From contig NZ_SOQX01000003.1 of assembly GCF_004366735.1 (NCBI RefSeq), positions 62,001 to 126,000 on the forward strand: 64,000 nt of DNA, given 5' to 3'. The notes beneath the pieces were generated by a model. That model made no database searches. It had not been told where the DNA came from and saw only the letters and a program-made list of their open reading frames with translations. Origin of the DNA: Thiohalophilus thiocyanatoxydans (lineage in GTDB: Bacteria; Pseudomonadota; Gammaproteobacteria; UBA6429; Thiohalophilaceae). Below, in pieces: positions 48,651 through 61,650 of this stretch. Made by a program: the position numbers and the translations under genes. Numbering within the stretch: the stretch's first letter is position 1; the number at the start of each line of letters is the position of its first letter.

Positions 48651-49121
48651 ATGAGCGCGGTATTCAAACAGGCTGATGACGGAATACGCCCCATGGGGAT
48701 CGCCGATCTGGATGCGATTATGGCGATCGAAAAGTCGATCTATGACTTTCCCTGGACCCGCGGGATCTTCCGCGATTGCCTGAACGTGGGCTACAGCTGT
48801 CGGGTGTTGCAAGTCGAAGGGGAGGTCCAGGCCTATGCCATTCTCTCGGTGGCTGCCGGCGAGGCGCATATCCTGACTCTCTGCGTCAATCCGGATGCGC
48901 ACCGCTGCGGTTACGGTCAGCTGATGCTTGCTGATCTGCTGCAACTGGCCCGTGAGCGGCACGCCGGCTCTGTCTATCTTGAAGTCCGCCCTTCCAACCA
49001 GGCGGCTATTCGGCTGTATGAGAAAACCGGGTTTCAGGAGATCGGCATCCGACCCGATTACTATCCCGCTGCGTTCGGCCGCGAGGATGCGATGGTGATG
49101 GCGTTGACCTTCGACCACTGA
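48651..49121 (+). CDS. rimI: Ribosomal-protein-S18-alanine N-acetyltransferase
   Basis: A 156-residue GNAT acetyltransferase. Motif A (LCVNPDAHRCGYGQLMLADLL) binds acetyl-CoA, and the family pattern VYLEVRPSNQAAIRLYEKTGF and the terminal PDYYPAAFGREDAMVM mark RimI. It is 12 bp after the glycosylase stop with GGAGA upstream, so the two are probably one operon. Confidence 0.93.
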   Translation: MSAVFKQADDGIRPMGIADLDAIMAIEKSIYDFPWTRGIFRDCLNVGYSCRVLQVEGEVQAYAILSVAAGEAHILTLCVNPDAHRCGYGQLMLADLLQLARERHAGSVYLEVRPSNQAAIRLYEKTGFQEIGIRPDYYPAAFGREDAMVMALTFDH

Positions 49122-49152
49122 ACACTTTCCTATTAACAATCCGGTTACGCTT

Positions 49153-49941
49153 ATGAATCTCGGTACGCTGACATCGCTTGTTCGCACCGCCGCGCGGGAG
49201 GAATTACTGCCGCGTTTTACCAACGTCAAGTGTGGTATCAAGGCCGACGGCAGTTTTCTGACCGAGGCGGATCTGGCGGTGCAAAACCGCATCGCGGAAG
49301 AACTGAAAAACCATTGCCCGGAGACATTGTTTCTTGGCGAGGAGATGGCCGCGGAAGAACAGCAGGCCCTGCTGCAAAGCGGCAAGCCGATCTGGATTCT
49401 GGATCCGCTGGATGGCACCAGCAACTACGCCTCGGGTATTCCTGTTTATTCCGTATCGCTGGCGTTGATCGAGCAGGGCGAACTCAAAATGGGGATAGTC
49501 TACGATCCGGAACGTGATGAATGCTTCAGTGCGGTAAAGGGGGAGGGCGCCTGGCTCAACGATGAACGACTCGGTCCCATCGATACAGGCCTGACATTGA
49601 AACAGTGTACCGGCCTTGTCGACTTCAAACGCCTGGCACCGGCGCTGGCCACCCGGCTGGCGACCGAGATTCCCTACTCCTCGCAGCGCAGCTTCGGCTC
49701 GGTGGCGCTGGACTGGTGCTGGATCGCCATCGGACGCAGCCATGTCTATTTACACGGTAAGCAGAACCTGTGGGACTATGCGGCGGGCCACCTGATCCTG
49801 GCCGAGGCGGGTGGCTGGTCCTGCACCCTGGACGGCGACGACGTATTCAACAACAGTTTGACGCCACGCTCCGCCGTCGCGGCGCTGGATAGAAGATTGT
49901 TCAAAGCGTGGGTAGAGTGGCTGGGTATCGACAGAAAATAA
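49153..49941 (+). CDS. Inositol monophosphatase family protein
   Basis: A 262-residue Mg-dependent phosphatase of the SuhB/CysQ superfamily. Metal-binding motifs: FLGEEM, ILDPLDGTSNYASGIP and WDYAAGHLILAEAGG. N-terminal KADGSFLTEADLAVQ matches the family. Whether it acts on inositol phosphate, PAP or another substrate cannot be told from motifs alone. 31 bp after rimI. Confidence 0.9.
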   Translation: MNLGTLTSLVRTAAREELLPRFTNVKCGIKADGSFLTEADLAVQNRIAEELKNHCPETLFLGEEMAAEEQQALLQSGKPIWILDPLDGTSNYASGIPVYSVSLALIEQGELKMGIVYDPERDECFSAVKGEGAWLNDERLGPIDTGLTLKQCTGLVDFKRLAPALATRLATEIPYSSQRSFGSVALDWCWIAIGRSHVYLHGKQNLWDYAAGHLILAEAGGWSCTLDGDDVFNNSLTPRSAVAALDRRLFKAWVEWLGIDRK

Positions 49942-49987
49942 ACCGGTCCCCGTTTTCCCTCTTCCTTGATGAATATGGGGCTTGTTG

Positions 49988-50008
49988 GGTCTCAACCGTT
50001 CTGAGACC
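49988..50008. other. Short inverted repeat downstream of the IMPase gene
   Basis: GGTCTCA and TGAGACC pair across a 7-nt loop, within the 303-bp gap before the DUF502 gene. No T-run; otherwise I see nothing in 49942-50244 except a likely ribosome-binding site at its end. Confidence 0.3.
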
Positions 50009-50244
50009 TTCTCGCGGTTTGTGAGTGACGATTTCATTGGCGATTGTCGCCGAAGCCTCTTGTTTATCAAGTTGTACTACCTTCATATAGTCTGATTATA
50101 TGTGAGTCTATTTGATATTGCGGCTGGGTAGACGTCCTGAAGATGACGCTTCCCGACGCGCCGGGCCGAGGCTGCCCATGCGCCGGGCGGCTGCTATAGT
50201 GGCAGCTGGTTTATGTGGATTATCCGGGTTTGCGGGAGAGCACC

Positions 50245-50850
50245 ATGTCTTATCTATGGAAGAACGTTTTAAAAGGGCTGGCCACGGTATTGCCGGTCGC
50301 GCTAACCCTGTATCTGATTTACTGGTTGGGGCTGACTATCGAAAAAGGGCTGCATCCGGTGATCACCTCGGTTGTGCCGGAGGAGTATTATCTGCCCGGA
50401 ATGGGGCTGGTGGCCGGCGGGGTGGTGTTGTTTTTCCTGGGCCTAGCGGTCAATGCCTGGGTGATCCAGCGCCTGATCTGGCTGGTGGAGAAGTTGCTGG
50501 AGCGGATTCCGCTGGTCAAATCGATTTACGGTTCGCTACACGATTTCATGGACTATTTTGCCGCGGGCAAGAGCCGGGGCGGGCTCAAGCAGGTGGTGCT
50601 GGTGTCGATCGGCGAGGCGAAGCTGCTGGGTTTTTTGACCCGCGAGGGAATCGAGGATATCCCCGGTCTGAACGCCGAAGGCGATGACGATATTGTCGCC
50701 ATCTACCTGCCGCTCAGTTACCAGATTGGGGGGTATACCCTTTACCTGCCTCGTTCCAAAGTGGAGCCGGTCCCCTTGTCGATGGAAGATGCCATGCGCC
50801 GGGTGCTCACCGCCGAGTTGTCCAAGTCGGGCGCCTCGGCCAAACCGTGA
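50245..50850 (+). CDS. DUF502 membrane protein
   Basis: A 201-residue protein with two N-terminal transmembrane helices (LKGLATVLPVALTLYLIYWLGL and GMGLVAGGVVLFFLGLAVNAW) and a conserved cytosolic part: LLERIPLVKSIYGSLHDFMDYF and PLSMEDAMRRVLTAELS. These are DUF502 signatures. The start is ATG at 50245 after GGGAGAG; an earlier in-frame ATG at 50215 would add ten residues without a ribosome site. Function unknown. Confidence 0.9.
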   Translation: MSYLWKNVLKGLATVLPVALTLYLIYWLGLTIEKGLHPVITSVVPEEYYLPGMGLVAGGVVLFFLGLAVNAWVIQRLIWLVEKLLERIPLVKSIYGSLHDFMDYFAAGKSRGGLKQVVLVSIGEAKLLGFLTREGIEDIPGLNAEGDDDIVAIYLPLSYQIGGYTLYLPRSKVEPVPLSMEDAMRRVLTAELSKSGASAKP

Positions 50851-50980
50851 GCTGACAGACGTCTCGCAAGCGTGCCGTTTGTCGGCACGGCGTCGCTGTA
50901 ATGCCATTTCCAAGCGGCGATACTCTGCCCAATCCGGCCACTTTTTTGTACAATATCGGTCCTTTTGACCCTGGATAGTT

Positions 50981-52564
<1,584 letters not shown>

Positions 52565-52625
52565 CCCGGCCCGGGCGGGGTAAAAGCCCTTTACAAACCG
52601 GGCGGTGACCCGGTATCAATAGCGG

Positions 52626-54794
52626 ATGCGAACCTTACTCAAGATCGTTTTTCGCGCCCTGCTCAGGCTGTTGTATCGGGTTGAGGTGCAGGGACTGGAA
52701 AACCTGCAGCAGGCCGGTCCGCGCACCCTGCTGATCGCCAACCATACCTCCTTTCTCGACGGCCTGCTGTTGACGGTGTTCCTGCCGCGCGATTTCAGCT
52801 TCGCGATCCATACCCGCATCGTTAATCAATGGTTCATGCGCCCGTTTAAACCGCTGGTGACGCTGTTTGTGATGGACCCGACCAGGCCGTTCTCGCTCAA
52901 ATCGCTGATTCGCTATATGCAGGACAACAACAGCGTGGTGTTCTTTCCCGAAGGCCGGATCACGGTGACCGGGGCGTTGATGAAGATCTATCACGGCCCG
53001 GGGCTGGTGGCGGACAAGGTCGATGCCGATGTATTGCCGGTGCGCATCAACGGAGCCCAGTATTCGCCGTTCTCCCGCCTACGCAAACGGATCCGGGTGC
53101 GCTGGTTTCCGCGCATTACCCTGACCGTTCTGCCGCCGCGCAAGATCAAGGCGCCGGCCGAGGTGCGGGGTCGCGCGCGACGGATCTACGCCGGGGAGCA
53201 GCTGACCGACATCATGACCGAGATGATGTTCGCCACCAGCCATTACCGTTGCACGATTTTCGAAGCCTTGCTGGATGCGCAGCGGATTCACGGCGGCCGG
53301 CACAAGATTGCCGAGGACTTCGAGCGGATACCGATTAACTATCGCCAGCTGATCCGGCGCAGTTTTATTCTGGCCGATGCCCTTGCTGTCCAAACCCGGC
53401 GTACAGAGAACGTCGGCATTCTGCTGCCCAATACCACCGCGACGCTGATTACTTTGTTTGCATTGCAGATCTATCAGCGGGTGCCGGCATTGCTCAATTA
53501 TTCCGATGGCGTAGAAAATCTGCTCGAGGTCTGTCGCATCGGGCGCATCGACACGATCTACACCTCGCGCCGGTTTGCCGATTATGTCCGCCTGCATGAA
53601 TTGCTGAATGAACTGGGCCGGGAAGTGAGGGTGATTTACCTCGAAGAGGTGGTCAGTGGCCTTCGCTGGCGGCATAAACTGCGCGGCCTGTTCGCGGCCT
53701 GTTTTCCACGACTGGGGTATCGTGGTCGCGCCGGTGAGGCCGCGCCGGATGATCCCGCGGTGCTGCTGTTTACCCCAGGCTCCGAGGCGGCGCCCAAGGG
53801 CGTGGTCCTGTCGCACGCCAATCTGCTGGCCAACTGCTCGCAGCTGGTCAGCCGCACCGACTTCAGCTCGCGGGACGTGGTACTCAATACCATGCCCATG
53901 TTCCATGCTTTCGGCCTGACCTGCGGCACGATATTGCCGGTGATATCCGGGGTGCGGGTCTTTTTCTATCCCAACCCGCTGCACTATCGCATCGTTCCCG
54001 AGATCGCCTACGACATCAACGCCACCATATTATTTGGTACCGACACGTTTCTGGCCGGCTATGCCCGCTTCGCTCATCCGTATGATTTTTACAGCATTCG
54101 CTATGTGTTTGCCGGGGCGGAGAAACTGCAGGTGTCGACCCGCCGGATGTGGAGCGAGCGGTTCGGGGTGCGCATTTTCGAAGGTTACGGCACCACCGAG
54201 ACCGGCCCGGTGATCGCCACGAATACCGCGATGGAGAACCGTCCCGGCACGGTCGGCCGGCTGCTGCCGGGCATGGAGTACCGGCTGGTGGCTGAACCGG
54301 GCATGGAAAACGGCGAACGCCTGTGGGTGAAAGGGCCCAACGTGATGCTCGGCTATCTGCAGCCCGAACAGCCGGGCGAGATCGCGCCGCCGGCCACCCC
54401 GGCCGGGCCGGGGTGGTATGATACCGGCGATATTGTCCACATGGATGAGCGCGGCTTTTTGACCATCACTGGCCGGGCCCGGCGTTTTGCCCGGATCGAC
54501 GGCGAGATGGTATCGCTGGCGCAGATGGAGACATTTGTCAGCCGTGTCTGGCCACAGGCGACCCATGCGATCATCCGTGTAAGCGATGGTGGGAGCGGTG
54601 AACAGCTGGTGCTTATGACCACGCGGCCGAAACCGCAACGCCGTGAGCTTGTGGATGCCGCGCATGAGCTGGGTATCCCCGAAGTCGGTGTGCCGCACAA
54701 GCTGATCCACCTGCCGAAGCTGCCGCAACTGGGCAGCGGCAAGATCGATTATCGGCAATTGCAACAGCAATGCGGTCACGCGCCGGAAGAATGA
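52626..54794 (+). CDS. aas: Acyltransferase/acyl-ACP synthetase fusion (Aas-type)
   Basis: A 722-residue protein. Residues 1 to about 195 are a PlsC acyltransferase (NHTSFLD with catalytic His-Asp, FPEGRITVTG). The rest is an AMP-binding adenylation domain with LLFTPGSEAAPKGVVLSH, FEGYGTTETGPVIA, YDTGDIVHMDERGFLTITGRA and the terminal lysine motif GSGKIDYRQL. This architecture re-acylates lysophospholipids with ACP-bound fatty acid. The P-loop reads FTPGSEAAPKG where FTSGSEGxPKG is usual. A UMF1-type transporter gene lies directly downstream. Confidence 0.93.
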   Translation: MRTLLKIVFRALLRLLYRVEVQGLENLQQAGPRTLLIANHTSFLDGLLLTVFLPRDFSFAIHTRIVNQWFMRPFKPLVTLFVMDPTRPFSLKSLIRYMQDNNSVVFFPEGRITVTGALMKIYHGPGLVADKVDADVLPVRINGAQYSPFSRLRKRIRVRWFPRITLTVLPPRKIKAPAEVRGRARRIYAGEQLTDIMTEMMFATSHYRCTIFEALLDAQRIHGGRHKIAEDFERIPINYRQLIRRSFILADALAVQTRRTENVGILLPNTTATLITLFALQIYQRVPALLNYSDGVENLLEVCRIGRIDTIYTSRRFADYVRLHELLNELGREVRVIYLEEVVSGLRWRHKLRGLFAACFPRLGYRGRAGEAAPDDPAVLLFTPGSEAAPKGVVLSHANLLANCSQLVSRTDFSSRDVVLNTMPMFHAFGLTCGTILPVISGVRVFFYPNPLHYRIVPEIAYDINATILFGTDTFLAGYARFAHPYDFYSIRYVFAGAEKLQVSTRRMWSERFGVRIFEGYGTTETGPVIATNTAMENRPGTVGRLLPGMEYRLVAEPGMENGERLWVKGPNVMLGYLQPEQPGEIAPPATPAGPGWYDTGDIVHMDERGFLTITGRARRFARIDGEMVSLAQMETFVSRVWPQATHAIIRVSDGGSGEQLVLMTTRPKPQRRELVDAAHELGIPEVGVPHKLIHLPKLPQLGSGKIDYRQLQQQCGHAPEE

Positions 54795-54852
54795 CCGGGA
54801 CCGGCAGGGCAGGGGCTTGCAAGGATAACAACAAACGTAAAACGGAACCAGT

Positions 54853-56124
54853 ATGTGGAAACTGCTCACCGAAAAGAAAGTGCTTTCCTGGGCCCTGTAT
54901 GACTGGGCTAACTCCGCTTTTGCCACGGTCATGCTGGCGGGGTTGTTTCCGATCTTTTTCAAAGAGTACCTGAGCGCGGATCAGTCAGCCACCACCAGCA
55001 CCTTTCATCTGGGGGTTGCCAACTCCGCCGCCGGCATTGTCATCGTCCTGCTGGCGCCGATACTCGGCGCCATTGCCGATGCCGGCCAGGCCCGCAAGCG
55101 GCTGCTGCTTTCCTTTGCGTCCCTGGGCATGATCATGACCGTCAGCCTGTACGGGGTTGCCGAGGGCGCATGGTTGACCGCGGCTATCCTCTATGCCCTG
55201 GGCGTGATTGGCTTTATGGGCAGTCTGATCTTCTACGACGCGTTGATCGTCAAGGTCGCCCGGCCCGAACAGTATGATCTGGTTTCCGGTTATGGTTATT
55301 CCCTGGGCTATCTGGGTGGGGGATTGCTGTTTAGCCTGGATGTGCTGATGACGCTCTATCCCGCCTGGTTCGGTTTCGCCGATGCCGGCGAGGCGGTGCG
55401 TTTTTCCTTTATTACCGTGGCCATCTGGTGGGCGGTATTTACCCTGCCGCTGGTATTCAACGTGCCGGCGGACGAAGGGCTGCGTTTGCCGATGTTTAAG
55501 GCGGTACGCGGCGGTTTCCGCCAGTTACGCACTACCTTTCAGGAGATCCGCAAGTTACGGGTAGTCTCGCTGTTTCTGCTCGCCTACTGGCTCTATATCG
55601 ACGGTGTCGATACGGTGGTGCGCATGGCGGTGGATTACGGTATGTCGATCGGCTTTGACAGTAATGATCTGATCATTGCCCTGTTGATTACCCAGTTTGT
55701 CGGTTTTCCCGCTGCCCTGTTGTTCGGTATGCTGGGGCAGAAAATCGGGCCAAAAGCCGGTATATTGATCGCCCTGGGGGTCTATTTTTTCGTGACCACC
55801 TGGGCCTATTTTATGGAAGAGGTGTATGAGTTCTATATGCTGGCCGTGGTGATCGGCCTGGTGCAGGGAGGCGTACAGTCACTGAGCCGATCCCTGTACG
55901 CACGCATCATCCCGCCGGAGAAGTCCGGTGAGTTTTTCGGGTTTTACAACATGATGGGCAAGTTCGCCGCAGTGATCGGGCCGGTGATGATGGGTACGGT
56001 TGCCATGTTGACCGACAGCTCGCGGCTGGGGATCCTGTCGATTACGCTGCTTTTCGCACTCGGCGGCGGGTTGTTGCTGCTGGTCAATGTCAAGGAAGGC
56101 GAGCGCATCGCAGGACAGTTATGA
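54853..56124 (+). CDS. UMF1/Atg22-family MFS transporter
   Basis: A 423-residue major facilitator with twelve predicted helices. The family start VLSWALYDWANSAFATVMLAGLFPIFFKEYL is diagnostic of the UMF1 (Atg22-like) branch, with YDALIVKVARPEQYDLVSGYGYSLGYLGGGL and GGVQSLSRSLYARIIPPEKSGEFFGFYNM as further signatures. It lies 58 bp after aas, where E. coli has the lysophospholipid flippase LplT, also an MFS protein but of another branch. A lipid substrate is therefore an inference from position only. Confidence 0.9.
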   Translation: MWKLLTEKKVLSWALYDWANSAFATVMLAGLFPIFFKEYLSADQSATTSTFHLGVANSAAGIVIVLLAPILGAIADAGQARKRLLLSFASLGMIMTVSLYGVAEGAWLTAAILYALGVIGFMGSLIFYDALIVKVARPEQYDLVSGYGYSLGYLGGGLLFSLDVLMTLYPAWFGFADAGEAVRFSFITVAIWWAVFTLPLVFNVPADEGLRLPMFKAVRGGFRQLRTTFQEIRKLRVVSLFLLAYWLYIDGVDTVVRMAVDYGMSIGFDSNDLIIALLITQFVGFPAALLFGMLGQKIGPKAGILIALGVYFFVTTWAYFMEEVYEFYMLAVVIGLVQGGVQSLSRSLYARIIPPEKSGEFFGFYNMMGKFAAVIGPVMMGTVAMLTDSSRLGILSITLLFALGGGLLLLVNVKEGERIAGQL

Positions 56125-56166
56125 GACAGATGATAAATTTCAGAGTAAAACAAGGCAGGTGTTGCA

Positions 56167-56382
56167 GTGAATAAGGATAATAACCAGCCCCCGAGTCTAT
56201 GGGATGTCGCCAAGAGCGTCATGGCGGGGTTTCTCGGCGTACAGAAAAGCAGTCATTATGAGCGGGACTTTACCCACGGCAAACCCTGGCAATACATTAC
56301 TCTGGGAATTATCGGGGTAGTGATCTTTATTGCGGTGATCCTCGGCATTGTCAATCTGGTGCTGTCGCTGGCCGGAGTGTGA
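56167..56382 (+). CDS. DUF2970 small membrane protein
   Basis: A 71-residue protein. SLWDVAKSVMAGFLGVQKSSHYERDF is the DUF2970 signature, followed by one C-terminal helix (ITLGIIGVVIFIAVILGIVNLVL). The start is GTG at 56167. Function unknown. Its stop lies 2 bp before a heptamer repeat. Confidence 0.85.
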   Translation: MNKDNNQPPSLWDVAKSVMAGFLGVQKSSHYERDFTHGKPWQYITLGIIGVVIFIAVILGIVNLVLSLAGV

Positions 56383-56383
56383 A

Positions 56384-56432
56384 TCAGTACTTAGTACTTA
56401 GTACTCAGAACTCAGAACTCAGAACTCAGAAC
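56384..56432. repeat. Heptanucleotide tandem repeat, seven units
   Basis: TCAGTAC, TTAGTAC twice, then TCAGAAC four times, in perfect 7-bp register. It covers the last codons of the mobA-like gene (stop at 56419-56421) and the gap before DUF2970. Confidence 0.95.
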
Positions 56433-56997
56433 TCGACATATCTTCCGGGTAATCCACATCCCGCAATACACCGGGATCGTTGACGGAAACCAGTGTCAGA
56501 TGCTGCGGGTTGGCGTTCAGAATGGGGCGGGCGCCGTGATCGCCGTCCAGGGCCAACAGATCCCGGACATAAGCACTGCCGAACCCGACCGGGTGGCCGC
56601 GGCGGTCGCCATAAAGGGGCGCGATGATATCCCGGGGTAATTGCAGTGCCGTGGCGATCGCCCGGGTCGTTTGTTTGTCGATCCAGGGCATGTCGCCCAG
56701 GGTGATCAACCAGCCAGGTGCATCGTGGCTGGCGCGTACCGCGCAGGCGAGGCTGCAGCCCATACCGGTTTCGGGTTGGGGATTGATCACGACCTGCAGG
56801 CCTTCTGCTTCGAGCAGTTCCGCGGTGCGAGGATCATCGGGGCCGACCACGGCCACGCTTTCGGGTAACACGGCTTTCAGTTTGCGCGCCGCCTGCGCCA
56901 CCATCGGGACCTGATTCGAGAGGGGCTGGAGCAGTTTGTTGCGGCCAAAGCGCCGGCTTTGGCCTGCGGCCAGCAGGATCCCGGTGACGGGGCTCAT
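56419..56997 (-). CDS. MobA/MocA-type molybdenum cofactor nucleotidyltransferase
   Basis: A 192-residue protein of the GT-A nucleotidyltransferase fold. N-terminal LLAAGQSRRFGRNKLLQPL binds the nucleotide; LGDMPWID is the metal-binding Asp-containing motif; ETGMGCSLACAV and YGDRRGHPVGF fit the MocA (CTP:molybdopterin) branch used by xanthine-dehydrogenase-type enzymes. The start overlaps the XdhC-like stop (ATGA). The last codons run into the heptamer repeat. Confidence 0.87.
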   Translation of the reverse strand: MSPVTGILLAAGQSRRFGRNKLLQPLSNQVPMVAQAARKLKAVLPESVAVVGPDDPRTAELLEAEGLQVVINPQPETGMGCSLACAVRASHDAPGWLITLGDMPWIDKQTTRAIATALQLPRDIIAPLYGDRRGHPVGFGSAYVRDLLALDGDHGARPILNANPQHLTLVSVNDPGVLRDVDYPEDMSSSEF

Positions 56998-57977
56998 ACC
57001 ACATTGACCGCATCCGGGTTGCGCACGACCGCGGTGGCGGCATTACGCAATGCGGTGATCTCGGCGAGGATGGCCAGAGCAATCTCCGGCGGGGTATGGC
57101 TGCCGATGTCGAGTCCGACCGGGGCGTGCAGGCGCTGGATCTGTGCCCTGCTCAGCCCCAGTTCCCGCAGGCGCCGGCGGCGGGCGTCGCAGTTGCGTTG
57201 CGAGCCGATGGCACCGACATAGAACGCCTCCGAGCCGAGCGCCTCGAGCAGGGCCATATCATCCAGCTTGGGATCGTGGGTGAGGGCCAGTACGATACTG
57301 CGGGGGTGGCCGGTGTATTCGCCGACCGCCTCGTCCGGCATCATGCCGATCAGCCGGGCACCGGGTACCTGCCAGCCGGCGGCATACTCCTCGCGCGGAT
57401 CACAGACGATCACCCGGTAGTCGAGCATCAGCGCCAGCTGCGAGACATACTGGGACAAATGGCCGGCGCCGATCAGCAGCATCTGCCACTGCGGGCCAAA
57501 CACCTTGCTGATGGCCTCATCGGTGTAACTGAAGGCCTGATCGGCGCTGGCCGGGCCCAGGCTGACCGCGTCGCCGGTCAGATCCACCCGACGCGCCACC
57601 AGCTCGTCCTGTTCCATGGCACTCAGCAACGGTTGCAGTTGATCCGGATCGATTAACTGCTCCAGCAACAGCTCCAGCCGCCCGCCGCAGGGCAGGCCGA
57701 ATCGGGTCGCCTCTTGGCGATCGACCCCGTAATCGAGTCGAACAGGCAGATCGCTCAACTCATTCTGCCGATAGCGGGCCAGCAGATCCTCTTCCACGCA
57801 ACCGCCGGAGACCGAGCCGACATGCACGCCGTCCGGACGCATCACCAGCAGCGAGCCGGGCGGGCGGGGCGAGGAGCCCCAGGTTTTCAACACGGTGACC
57901 AGCACCAGCGCATGGCCCTCTTGCAGCCACTGGTGAGCAGTCTGGATTACGTCGCGGTCAGTGCCCCAATTCGCCAT
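56994..57977 (-). CDS. XdhC/CoxI-family molybdoenzyme maturation protein
   Basis: A 327-residue protein. The N-terminal XdhC_CoxI domain shows LKTWGSSPRPPGSLLVMRPDG and VGSVSGGCVEEDL; the C-terminal Rossmann domain shows LLIGAGHLSQYVSQLA and HDPKLDDMALLEAL with GAIGSQRN. It inserts sulfurated, cytidylated molybdenum cofactor into the large subunit of xanthine-dehydrogenase-type enzymes. The start is ATG at 57977; the frame is open 84 bp further upstream through remnant sequence. No target enzyme remains nearby. Confidence 0.9.
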   Translation of the reverse strand: MANWGTDRDVIQTAHQWLQEGHALVLVTVLKTWGSSPRPPGSLLVMRPDGVHVGSVSGGCVEEDLLARYRQNELSDLPVRLDYGVDRQEATRFGLPCGGRLELLLEQLIDPDQLQPLLSAMEQDELVARRVDLTGDAVSLGPASADQAFSYTDEAISKVFGPQWQMLLIGAGHLSQYVSQLALMLDYRVIVCDPREEYAAGWQVPGARLIGMMPDEAVGEYTGHPRSIVLALTHDPKLDDMALLEALGSEAFYVGAIGSQRNCDARRRRLRELGLSRAQIQRLHAPVGLDIGSHTPPEIALAILAEITALRNAATAVVRNPDAVNVV

Positions 57978-57988
57978 CGTGGTCACCG

Positions 57989-58120
57989 TCAGGCGAAGAG
58001 TTTCAGTGACAGACGCAGGGAGGGTTGACCGCTCAGGCCCGGTCCATCGTGTCGGGCCCACCGCAGGGGGGGATCGATATCAAGCGTGTAGGATTTACCG
58101 TTAACATTCAGTTGTGGCAT
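57989..58120 (-). pseudogene. Remnant of a [2Fe-2S] small subunit (CoxS/IorA-like) of a molybdoenzyme
   Basis: A 43-codon frame from ATG 58120 with a perfect GAGGAG ribosome site. It begins MPQLNVNGKSYTLDIDP, the start of the [2Fe-2S] subunit of xanthine-dehydrogenase-type enzymes, continues with a degraded PLRWARHDGPGLSG (normally PLLWxLRDxLGLxGT), then loses homology before the first cluster cysteines. The usual 150-residue protein and the large subunit are absent, and the XdhC-like gene starts 12 bp later. A deletion is the simplest explanation. Confidence 0.6.
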
Positions 58121-58540
58121 GCGTTGCTCCTCGCGCGGGTTCCTGCTTTTCAATCCTAGCATTTCCCGTTTGAATTTCACCTGGATAAGGAGGCCCCTGG
58201 GCTGTTGGTGAAAACCGTGCGTATGCCGGACGGAAACTGAATGGAACAATGGCCCGCCCGGGTATAACGGGAAACCGGGTGTTGTCATCGCTCTGAAGCC
58301 CGCCAGCCGGGATGATTTTCACTCGTTGGAGTCGGTTTCGACGCTTTTGATCTTGAATTATCGATTATTATTCCCAAATACTGTAAATGTGTGGTGTTTC
58401 TGGTTAAATTCCAGTATATAATGCGCATACGCTACATCTCTCTGGTTCTTGTCAGTATTTCTTTCCAAGATAATACCTGTTGAAACCTCGCAAGACATGT
58501 ATCGGACTTTTATTAATAACTTTTGAATAGGTAAATTATC
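58121..58540. other. AT-rich region and probable long 5' leader of the cold-shock gene
   Basis: No gene seen. A -10-like TATAAT lies at 58417-58422, about 120 bp before the start codon, which would give a leader of about 110 nt. Such long leaders are typical of cold-shock mRNAs. No matching -35 was found. Confidence 0.4.
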
Positions 58541-58741
58541 ATGGCAACAGGAACCGTTAAATGGTTTAACGAATCCAAGGGCTTCGGCTTTATCGCTCCT
58601 TCTGATGGAAGCAGTGACGTATTTGTTCACTTTTCGGCTATCACCGGATCAGGCTTCCGTACTCTGACTGAAGGTCAATCCGTGACTTTCAATGTCGAGA
58701 ACGGCCAGAAGGGCCCGCAGGCGACAGATGTCCAGGCCTAA
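58541..58741 (+). CDS. Cold-shock protein (CspA family)
   Basis: A 66-residue single-domain nucleic-acid-binding protein. RNP1 (KGFGFI) and RNP2 (VFVHF) are present within [20 protein letters not shown] and the C-terminal [19 protein letters not shown]. It melts RNA structure at low temperature. A canonical bidirectional terminator lies between it and valS. Confidence 0.96.
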   Translation: MATGTVKWFNESKGFGFIAPSDGSSDVFVHFSAITGSGFRTLTEGQSVTFNVENGQKGPQATDVQA

Positions 58742-58762
58742 GCCTTAAACATCTGCTGTCTC

Positions 58763-58797
58763 AAAAAAGCCCCGCGAGAAATCGCGGGGCTTTTTTT
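58763..58797. terminator. Bidirectional terminator between the cold-shock gene and valS
   Basis: AAAAAA, GCCCCGCGA, loop, TCGCGGGGC, TTTTTTT. A-run and T-run on both sides serve the two convergent genes. Confidence 0.9.
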
Positions 58798-58833
58798 ATG
58801 CGCGCAATCGGGTTGTAATTCCAGGGTTGTGAG

Positions 58834-61650
<2,817 letters not shown>

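Noticed and set aside
49901-50086. A 61-codon minus-strand frame starting MKVVQLDKQEAS in a somewhat AT-richer gap
   Set aside because: It looks more protein-like at its start than most shadows, but it has no clear ribosome site and ends inside the IMPase gene; too weak to annotate.
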